Position numbers and translations under genes: made by a program
Shown here: positions 1 to 4,942 of the stretch, one piece after another
Layout of the letters: each line of letters begins with the position of its first letter
Position numbering within the stretch: the first letter of the stretch is position 1
The notes under the pieces: generated by a model
Told to the model about the DNA's origin: nothing
The model's database searches: none
What the model saw: the letters and a program-made list of their open reading frames with translations, nothing else
Assembly (NCBI GenBank): GCA_002409675.1
Contig: DHOB01000068.1
Coordinates: forward strand, 1-5,452
Direction of reading: 5' to 3'
Source: Ruminococcaceae bacterium UBA5401
Lineage (GTDB): Bacteria > Bacillota > Clostridia > Oscillospirales > Acutalibacteraceae
DNA length: 5,452 nucleotides

Positions 1-190
1 TGCGGTACTCTTCTTCGGGGGAGATGTTCGGGTTGTAATAGAACACGGTGATGGAAAAATAGGCGGAAAGGTACTCGAGCACGGCGCTGCTGCACGGGGC
101 GCAGCAGGCGTGGAGCAGCAAGGAAGGCACCCTGCCGCCCAGGCCCCGGAGGGTTTCGTCCAGCACGTTCCGGTAATTGATCTTTCGCAT
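1..190 (-). CDS. queH: Epoxyqueuosine reductase QueH, N-terminal 63 residues (partial, cut by window edge)
   Basis: QueH reduces epoxyqueuosine to queuosine at the wobble base of GUN-anticodon tRNAs (His, Asp, Asn, Tyr), the last step of queuosine synthesis. It is a cytoplasmic metal/Fe-S enzyme unrelated in sequence to QueG. My translation from ATG at 190-188 shows the family's hallmark N-terminal motif LLLHACCAPCSS (His27, Cys29, Cys30, Cys33), then a second hallmark stretch, ITVFYYNPNISPEEEY, at 47-62. QueH proteins are usually about 180-220 residues, so some two thirds lie beyond position 1. The start is well supported: AAAGGAGG at 206-199 sits 8 nt before the ATG. The gene begins only 34 bp after the aspS stop, with no terminator between, so it is very probably the third gene of the T-box-controlled hisS-aspS operon. 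Family assignment is confident; completeness of the gene cannot be judged here. Confidence 0.9.
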   Translation of the reverse strand, partial: MRKINYRNVLDETLRGLGGRVPSLLLHACCAPCSSAVLEYLSAYFSITVFYYNPNISPEEEYR

Positions 191-224
191 GGCGCACGCC
201 TCCTTTGTTCGCTTGCGCCGCCGG

Positions 225-2006
225 CTATTTTTTGGGCAGCGCGGCGATGCCCAGCTCCGCAAGCTGCTTTTCGTCCACGTCCGTCGGCGCGTCGCTCATC
301 AGCTCGGCGGAGGACGCGACCTTCGGGAACGCGATCACGTCGCGGATGCTGTCGCACCCGAGCATCACCATCGCCAGCCGGTCGAGGCCGAACGCCATGC
401 CGCCGTGCGGCGGCGCGCCGTAGCGGAACGCGTCGGTCAGAAAGCCGAAGCGCACCCGCGCCTGCTCGGGCGAGATGCCGAGCGCGCGGAAAATGCGCTG
501 CTGCAGCCCGCGGTCGTGGATACGGATGGAGCCGCCGCCGATTTCGTTGCCGTTGAGGACCATGTCGTAGGCGTAGGAGAGCACGCCGCCGGGGTCGCTT
601 TCCAGCTTGTCGATGTCTTCGCGCCGGGGCATGGTGAACGGGTGGTGCATGGAGACCCAGCGGTTTTCCTCTTTACTGTACTCGAACAGCGGAAAATCCG
701 TGACCCACAGCAGGCTGATTTTTTTCGGGTCGATCAGCCCGAACCGGCGGGCCAGCTCGCAGCGCAGCGCACCGAGCGCGGTGCAGACCGTCCTGCGGTC
801 GGCATCCGCCACCAGGAACAGCACGTCGCCGGGCTGCGCGCCGAGGGCGGCGCGCACGGCCTTCGCCTGCTCGGGTGCGAGGAATTTCTCGTAGGAGGAG
901 CTTTCCCCCTTGGAGGAAAGGCGTGTCCACGCGAGGCCCTTCGCGCCGTAGTCCCTGACCCAGCCGCCCAGGCGGTCGAGGTCCTTGCGGCCGAGGGAGT
1001 CCGCCTTGCCTTTGAGGTTGATGCCGCGCACGCTGCCGCCCTTTGCGAGCGCGCCCGCGAACACGCGGAACCCCGTGCCCTTCAACGCGGCGCTCAGGTC
1101 GGTCAGCTCCATGCCGAAGCGCAGGTCCGGCTTGTCGGAGCCGAAGCGGCGCATGGCCTCGCGCCAGGTGATGCGCGGCAGGGGGATGGAGACGTCCGTC
1201 CCGAGCGCGCGGTAGGCTTCGCGGATGAAGCCTTCGGCGACGGCCATCACGTCGTCCTGCGTGACGAAGGACATCTCGAAGTCGATCTGCGTGAACTCCG
1301 GCTGGCGGTCGGCGCGCAGGTCCTCGTCGCGGAAGCAGCGCGCAATCTGCATGTACCGGTCGAACCCGGCGAGCATCAGCAGCTGCTTGTAAAGCTGGGG
1401 CGACTGCGGCAGCGCGAAGAAGCGCCCGGGGAACACGCGCGAGGGCACCAGATAGTCCCGCGCGCCCTCCGGCGTCGATTTAATCAGGTCCGGGGTCTCG
1501 ATTTCGAGGAAGCCGTTCCTGTCGAAATAGTCGTGCGCCGCCTTGACGATTTTATGCCGCTTGACGAGGTTTTCCTGCAGATCGGGGCGGCGCAGGTCGA
1601 GGTAGCGGTATTTCAGGCGCAGATCTTCCTTGACGCCGGATTCCCGCTCGACGGCGAACGGCGGGGTCTCGCTTTCGGCGAGGATGCGCAGTTCTGTCAC
1701 GGCAATCTCCACGTCCCCGGTCGGCAGGTCCGCGTTTTTCGCGGAGCGCTCCCGCACGGTTCCTCTCGCCGCCAGCACGTATTCGGCGCGCACGCCGGCC
1801 GCTTTTTGGAACACGGCCCGGTCGGTCTCCTCGTCGAAGGCGAGCTGCACGATGCCGGTGCGGTCGCGCAGGTCGATGAAAATCAGGCCGCCGAGGTCGC
1901 GCTGGCGCTGCGCCCATCCGCACACGGTCACTTCCTTCCCGGCGTCCGCGCCCCGCAGGGTGCCGCAGTACCGGGTCCGCTTCAGGCCGTCCATGAATTC
2001 TGCCAT
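225..2006 (-). CDS. aspS: Aspartyl-tRNA synthetase (AspRS), bacterial type
   Basis: AspRS attaches aspartate to tRNA-Asp using ATP, in the cytoplasm as a class IIb dimer. The 593-residue product has normal bacterial length. Domains in order: N-terminal OB-fold anticodon-binding domain (about 1-105, with GWAQRQRDLGGLIFIDLRDR); class II catalytic core with motif 2 FRDEDLRADRQPEFTQID (225-242); the GAD-type insertion typical of bacterial AspRS (about 290-430); and motif 3 GGMAFGLDRLAMVMLG (535-550). The start is ATG at 2006-2004, with GGAGG at 2019-2015 eight nt upstream. An in-frame TTG at 2021 overlaps that Shine-Dalgarno site and is rejected. The stop is TAG at 227-225. Leu38 and Lys90 align with E. 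coli Leu30 and Lys81, residues linked to the discriminating (tRNA-Asp only) form. The gene lies 55 bp after hisS, with no terminator visible, and is most likely cotranscribed with it. Confidence 0.97.
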   Translation of the reverse strand: MAEFMDGLKRTRYCGTLRGADAGKEVTVCGWAQRQRDLGGLIFIDLRDRTGIVQLAFDEETDRAVFQKAAGVRAEYVLAARGTVRERSAKNADLPTGDVEIAVTELRILAESETPPFAVERESGVKEDLRLKYRYLDLRRPDLQENLVKRHKIVKAAHDYFDRNGFLEIETPDLIKSTPEGARDYLVPSRVFPGRFFALPQSPQLYKQLLMLAGFDRYMQIARCFRDEDLRADRQPEFTQIDFEMSFVTQDDVMAVAEGFIREAYRALGTDVSIPLPRITWREAMRRFGSDKPDLRFGMELTDLSAALKGTGFRVFAGALAKGGSVRGINLKGKADSLGRKDLDRLGGWVRDYGAKGLAWTRLSSKGESSSYEKFLAPEQAKAVRAALGAQPGDVLFLVADADRRTVCTALGALRCELARRFGLIDPKKISLLWVTDFPLFEYSKEENRWVSMHHPFTMPRREDIDKLESDPGGVLSYAYDMVLNGNEIGGGSIRIHDRGLQQRIFRALGISPEQARVRFGFLTDAFRYGAPPHGGMAFGLDRLAMVMLGCDSIRDVIAFPKVASSAELMSDAPTDVDEKQLAELGIAALPKK

Positions 2007-2061
2007 CAAAAATTCCTCCAAAAATCTGTTTTCTCTGGTCCCTTTTCCGCGCGGGGCACAG

Positions 2062-3351
2062 TCAGAATCCGGCCGTCTCGGCCGCCGCGCTCACGGCGGC
2101 GAACTGCCGGACGAAGCCTTCCTTCAGGCTGATTTCGGCCGTGTCGCCGGTCTTCATGTTCTTGAGCGCGGCCCTTCCCGTTTTCAACTCGTCGTCGCCC
2201 AGGACGAGGGTGAACTTCGCGCCGATTTTGCCGGCGTATTTCATCTGCGCGTTCAGGCTGCGGCCGACCTCGTCGCACGCCGCGGCGACCGAGCTTTTCC
2301 GCAGGGCGCAGACCAGGCGGAACGCTTCGCTTCTCGCCCGCTCCCCCAGCGGGGCGATGTACAGGTCGCAGGTCTTCCGCGGGGGAAACTCCGCCTGCTG
2401 CGCGTCCATAATCAGCAGCAGGCGCTCGATGCCCATCGCGAAGCCGAGCGCCGGCGTGGCCTTGCCGCCCATCTCCTGTACCAGCCCGTCGTACCGGCCG
2501 CCGCCGCAGACGGTGCTCTGCGCGCCGAGGTCGCCCGAGACGAACTCGAACACCGTGCGGGTGTAGTAATCCAGCCCGCGCACGATGGAGGGGTCCACCT
2601 CGTACCGCACCCCGGCGGCGTCGAGGCCCGCCCTCACCTGCGCGAAGTGCGCCCTGCACTCGTCGCACAGATAGTCGAGAATACGCGGTGCTTTCGCGGC
2701 CACGGCCGCGCAGGAGGGGTTCTTGCAGTCCAGAATCCGCATCGGGCTGCGCTCCAGGCGCGACCGGCACGTTTCGCAGAGCCGGCCGATGTGCGCGGTG
2801 AAATAGGCCCGCAGGGCCCTGACGTATTCCGCGCGGCAGTCCGGGCAGCCGATGGAATTGATTTTAAGCGTCAGGCCCCGCACGCCCAGACGCCCGAACG
2901 TGCCGGCCGCCAGCGCAATCAGGCCCGCGTCGGCCAGAGGCAGGGCGGAGCCGAACTCCTCGACGCCGAACTGGTGGAACTCGCGCAGGCGGCCCGCCTG
3001 CGCGCGCTCGTACCGGTAGCAGGGGGTGAAGTAATACAGACGCACCGGCATGGGGCTGTTGTACAGGCCGTGCTCCAGGTAGGCCCGCACCGCGCCGGCC
3101 GTGCCCTCCGGCTTCAGGGTGATGGAGCGTCCGCCCCGGTCCTTGAAGGTGTACATCTCCTTTTCCACCACGTCGGTCGCCTCGCCGACGGAGCGCTGGA
3201 AAAGGCGCGTGTCCTCGAACAGCGGGGTGCGGATTTCGCGGAAGCCGGCGGTTTCCGCCTCGCTGCGCAAGGCGGCCTCCACCGCCTGCCAGTGCCCGGA
3301 CTGACCGGGCAGGATATCCTGTGTTCCTCTTTGCGCTTTGATGGGTTCCAT
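2062..3351 (-). CDS. hisS: Histidyl-tRNA synthetase (HisRS)
   Basis: HisRS charges tRNA-His with histidine and ATP; it is a class IIa dimeric cytoplasmic enzyme. The 429-residue product has the usual length. Visible signatures: RGTQDILP (8-15); motif 2 region with RYERAQAGRLREFHQFGVEE (113-132); the histidine-specific VRGLDYYTRTVFEF (257-270) with catalytic Arg258; GGGRYDGLV (283-291); motif 3 ALGFAMGIERLL (301-312); and a C-terminal anticodon-binding domain from about 325. The insertion domain (169-232) carries eight cysteines (169, 172, 192, 195, 209, 214, 229, 232), three of the pairs as CxxC, which suggests a zinc-binding or structural role. From memory, clostridial HisRS often shows this pattern. 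The start is ATG at 3351, with AGGAG at 3362-3358 six nt before it. An in-frame TTG further upstream lies in the leader terminator's T-tract and cannot be the start. The stop is TGA at 2064-2062. Expression is governed by the T-box leader directly upstream. Confidence 0.97.
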   Translation of the reverse strand: MEPIKAQRGTQDILPGQSGHWQAVEAALRSEAETAGFREIRTPLFEDTRLFQRSVGEATDVVEKEMYTFKDRGGRSITLKPEGTAGAVRAYLEHGLYNSPMPVRLYYFTPCYRYERAQAGRLREFHQFGVEEFGSALPLADAGLIALAAGTFGRLGVRGLTLKINSIGCPDCRAEYVRALRAYFTAHIGRLCETCRSRLERSPMRILDCKNPSCAAVAAKAPRILDYLCDECRAHFAQVRAGLDAAGVRYEVDPSIVRGLDYYTRTVFEFVSGDLGAQSTVCGGGRYDGLVQEMGGKATPALGFAMGIERLLLIMDAQQAEFPPRKTCDLYIAPLGERARSEAFRLVCALRKSSVAAACDEVGRSLNAQMKYAGKIGAKFTLVLGDDELKTGRAALKNMKTGDTAEISLKEGFVRQFAAVSAAAETAGF

Positions 3352-3400
3352 GGCAAACTCCTTTTTCTCCGTTTGGTTTTCCCGGCGGCGGCCCGGGAAC

Positions 3401-3430
3401 AAAAAATCCCCGTCCCGTAAAGGGACGAGG
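3401..3430 (-). terminator. Rho-independent terminator of the T-box leader
   Basis: CCTCGTCCC (3430-3422) pairs with GGGACGGGG (3416-3408) around the loop TTTAC, with one T-G wobble, followed by A and six Ts (3406-3401). Its 5' arm contains both the CTCGT and the CCC that the antiterminator needs, so the two folds exclude each other, as in a standard transcription-attenuating T-box. It should also stop any readthrough arriving from mgsA when tRNA-Asp is fully charged. Confidence 0.93.
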
Positions 3431-3625
3431 GAAAATCCGCTCGTGGTGCCACCCTTTTTCGGGGGCGGAAGCCCCCCTCGGAAAGCGCCCCCGTGCGCGG
3501 GGGGATGCGCCGGCTCCCGGATGTCTTCGCCGAGACCCGCCGATGCGGGGGCGCTCTCAGCCGCGGCGCCCTTTCTCTGTGCGGGGGGCTCGGGTACTCT
3601 TTCCGTTCTCAGCCGGAACCGTTTA
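3401..3625 (-). promoter_or_regulatory. T-box leader (tRNA-Asp-sensing riboswitch) of hisS-aspS-queH
   Basis: A T-box binds uncharged cognate tRNA in the nascent leader and thereby prevents termination. Stem I runs from 3616 to 3510: CCGGCT (3616-3611) pairs with AGCCGG (3515-3510), then CGGA/TCCG, then a specifier loop with AGTA (3598-3595) facing GAA (3528-3526), then CCGAG (3593-3589) with CTCGG (3534-3530). The distal end has the conserved AGAGA bulge (3578-3574) and GGCTGAGAG loop (3562-3554). The triplet after GAA is GAC (3525-3523), followed by the expected A, so the specifier reads Asp. Two GC-rich hairpins follow (about 3503-3488 and 3476-3461). The T-box consensus AGGGTGGCACCACGAG lies at 3455-3440. 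The antiterminator pairs AAAGGG (3457-3452) with CCCTTT (3424-3419) and ACGAG (3444-3440) with CTCGT (3429-3425), leaving the 7-nt bulge TGGCACC. TGGC matches the tRNA end GCCA (discriminator G73, as in tRNA-Asp). The 5' end is inferred from the -10 box. Confidence 0.95.
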
Positions 3626-3631
3626 TGGAAA

Positions 3632-3637
3632 ATTATA
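3632..3637 (-). promoter_or_regulatory. Putative sigma-A -10 box (TATAAT) for the T-box operon
   Basis: A perfect TATAAT lies at 3637-3632, 8 bp past the mgsA stop codon and about 7 nt before the position where the leader RNA would have to begin (about 3625). The placement fits the start of stem I at 3616. No good -35 hexamer is seen at 16-18 bp spacing, which would fall inside the last mgsA codons, and there is no TGn extension. The call rests on the -10 match and its position alone. Confidence 0.55.
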
Positions 3638-3645
3638 GAAAAGCC

Positions 3646-4050
3646 TTATTTTTTCGGGTTCAGAATGTCGCGCCAGTCGAGGTCGCCGCGCTCCAGCCCG
3701 TGGATGAGGACCTCGGCCGTGGCGATGTTGGTCGCGACGGGAATGTTGTGCATGTCGCACAGGCGCAGCAGGTTCATGTCGTTCGGCTCGCTGGGCTTGG
3801 GGTTCAGCGGGTCGCGGAAAAACAGCAGCAGGTCGATCTCGTTGCAGGCGATGCGGGCCGCAATCTGCTGGTCGCCGCCCTGCGAGCCGCTCAGAAAGCG
3901 CTGAATCTCAAGCCCCGTCGCGTCGGCGACCATCTTGCCGGTCGTGGCCGTCGCGCACAGGGTGTGGCGGCTCAGCACGCCGCAGTAGGCGATGCAGAAC
4001 TGCACCATCAGCTCTTTTTTGGCGTCGTGGGCAATCAAAGCGATTTTCAT
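3646..4050 (-). CDS. mgsA: Methylglyoxal synthase (MgsA)
   Basis: MgsA converts dihydroxyacetone phosphate to methylglyoxal and phosphate, a cytoplasmic bypass of lower glycolysis that relieves phosphosugar build-up. The 134-residue product is a compact single-domain form (E. coli 152). Landmarks: [10 protein letters not shown] (3-12; His8 and Lys12 match conserved family residues), [17 protein letters not shown] (33-49, phosphate-binding loop), [14 protein letters not shown] (54-67, Asp60 matching catalytic Asp71 of E. coli), and [10 protein letters not shown] (77-86), then [20 protein letters not shown] (94-113). Oddity: in the segment [12 protein letters not shown], Ser87 and Asn90 occupy the places of E. 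coli His98 and Asp101, although Asp91 is adjacent. The start is ATG at 4050, with GGAGG at 4063-4059 eight nt upstream; the stop is TAA at 3648-3646. It lies 30 bp after the MinD-family gene, so the two are probably cotranscribed. Family assignment is secure; full activity is an inference. Confidence 0.95.
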   Translation of the reverse strand: MKIALIAHDAKKELMVQFCIAYCGVLSRHTLCATATTGKMVADATGLEIQRFLSGSQGGDQQIAARIACNEIDLLLFFRDPLNPKPSEPNDMNLLRLCDMHNIPVATNIATAEVLIHGLERGDLDWRDILNPKK

Positions 4051-4080
4051 AAACTTCCCCTCCCAAAAAGGAAATTTGTT

Positions 4081-4827
4081 TCAAAGTTTCTGCAGCGGCG
4101 GCAGGGGCACATGTTCCCCCTCCAGCCGCGCGGCGAGGCGGGCCAGCGCCATGCCGCCGGGCGATTTCGGCGGCGCCGGCCTGGCGGCCGCGCCCGCCGC
4201 CGCCAGCTGCGGGTCTTCCGGCACGACGGCAATCAGCCGCACGCCGGCCGCATCGATCACGGCGTCCAGGTCGCGGTAGCACCCCTGCCTGCGGAAGGCG
4301 GCGGCGCTGAACCGGTTGACGACCAGCCTCTGCTGCGCCACGCCCGCTTCCCGCAGGCGCAGGCGCGCCTGCGCCGTGTCGCGCAGACAGACGGGGTCCG
4401 CCGTCGCCACCACCAGCGCGCGGCGCGCAGCCGCGGCCGCGCTCAAAAAGCCCTGCCCGACCCCGGCGGGGCTGTCGATCAGCACGTGGTCGTAGTAACG
4501 GGCGAGCACGCCCACCAGCTCCCGCATCACGTCGGGGCTCACGACGTCCTCTTCCGTCCCCGGGGCGGGGAGGAGGAACAGGTTCGGCGAAAAGGAAGAG
4601 GTGTAGACGGCCTTGTCCGGTTCCGCCGCGCCGGAGACCACGTCCGCAATGTCAAACACGCGCCGCTCGGAAATGCCGAGCATGTGGTCCAGGCAGCCGA
4701 GGCCGGCGTCGCCGTCAATCAGCAGCACCCGCCTGCCCCGCGCGGCGAGGGCGGCGCCGAGGCCGGCCGTGACTGTCGACTTCCCCACGCCGCCTTTGCC
4801 GGATGTGATCACTGTGACTGTTTCCAT
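4081..4827 (-). CDS. minD: MinD/ParA-family P-loop ATPase, MinD-like
   Basis: MinD-type ATPases dimerise on ATP, bind the membrane, and in classical systems recruit MinC to block division near the poles. The 248-residue product shows the deviant Walker A GKGGVGKST (10-18, signature Lys11), the switch I region IDGDAGLGCLD (37-47), Walker B LIDSPAGVGQGF (116-127), and the nucleotide-base region LVVNRFS (168-174). These place it in the MinD subgroup rather than Soj/ParA. It is divergent: MinD usually reads DxGLRNLD and PAGIE. The C-terminus ends GMALARLAARLEGEHVPLPPLQKL (225-248) and stops where other MinDs add a Lys-rich amphipathic membrane-targeting helix; none is visible. The start is ATG at 4827, with GAGGG at 4840-4836; the stop is TGA at 4083-4081. 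No minC or minE is present in the window. Lying between a PBP gene and mgsA recalls clostridial mre-PBP-min-mgsA clusters. Function in division siting is therefore inferred, not shown. Confidence 0.82.
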   Translation of the reverse strand: METVTVITSGKGGVGKSTVTAGLGAALAARGRRVLLIDGDAGLGCLDHMLGISERRVFDIADVVSGAAEPDKAVYTSSFSPNLFLLPAPGTEEDVVSPDVMRELVGVLARYYDHVLIDSPAGVGQGFLSAAAAARRALVVATADPVCLRDTAQARLRLREAGVAQQRLVVNRFSAAAFRRQGCYRDLDAVIDAAGVRLIAVVPEDPQLAAAGAAARPAPPKSPGGMALARLAARLEGEHVPLPPLQKL

Positions 4828-4850
4828 GCGCCATTCCCTCGTTAATCTTT

Positions 4851-4879
4851 ATCTTATCACAACATTTTTCCAGAGTAAA
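4851..4879 (-). promoter_or_regulatory. Putative extended -10 sigma-A promoter for minD-mgsA
   Basis: TTTACT (4879-4874) and TAAGAT (4856-4851) are separated by exactly 17 bp, and TGA immediately before the -10 gives an extended -10 (TGn) element. Each hexamer matches the consensus at four of six positions. It lies 24 bp before the minD start codon in an AT-rich patch of an otherwise GC-rich window, which adds weight. The same intergenic stretch (4828-4942) holds nothing else clear. Confidence 0.5.
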
Positions 4880-4910
4880 GCATTTTCGGCATCATTTTCA
4901 TGCGGCGGTG

Positions 4911-4939
4911 CAAAAGGCATGGCCCGCGGACGCAGGGCC
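4911..4939 (-). terminator. Weak possible terminator after the PBP gene
   Basis: GGCCC (4939-4935) and GGGCC (4925-4921) form a 5-bp GC stem just after the PBP stop, with a short possible inner GC pairing. The only T-run is TTTT at 4915-4912, five bases past the stem, so the match to an intrinsic terminator is poor. It is listed because it lies between the PBP stop and the putative minD promoter. Confidence 0.25.
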
Positions 4940-4942
4940 GCC

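Noticed and set aside
2004..2021. TTG at 2021 as an earlier aspS start (five extra residues)
   Set aside because: The TTG overlaps the GGAGG ribosome binding site itself; ATG at 2006 has ideal 8-nt spacing.
2007..2061. Search for a terminator or second T-box between hisS and aspS
   Set aside because: The 55 bp hold only the aspS ribosome binding site and an AT-rich run; no hairpin with a T-tract and no T-box consensus.
177..2132. 651-codon open frame on the plus strand, opposite aspS
   Set aside because: It is antisense to the unambiguous aspS gene. GC-rich codon bias keeps the opposite frame open; the translation is Arg/Ala/His-rich with no recognisable motif.
3349..3402. In-frame TTG at 3402 as an earlier hisS start
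   Set aside because: It falls in the T-tract of the leader terminator and the extra residues match nothing in HisRS; ATG at 3351 has AGGAG upstream.
1630..3420. 596-codon plus-strand open frame opposite hisS and part of aspS
   Set aside because: Same shadow effect; it crosses a gene boundary, a terminator and leader RNA, and shows no domain.
4051..4080. Search for a small minE-like gene between minD and mgsA
   Set aside because: The 30 bp contain only the mgsA ribosome binding site; short open frames across the region on either strand overlap minD or mgsA and resemble nothing.
4825..4834. ATG at 4834-4832 as the minD start
   Set aside because: It is out of frame with the ATPase and too close to the GAGGG site; ATG at 4827 has 8-nt spacing and leads straight into the MinD N-terminal strand.
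3493..4845. 450-codon plus-strand open frame opposite mgsA and minD
   Set aside because: It spans the T-box, two genes and their gaps on the opposite strand, with composition typical of an antisense frame.
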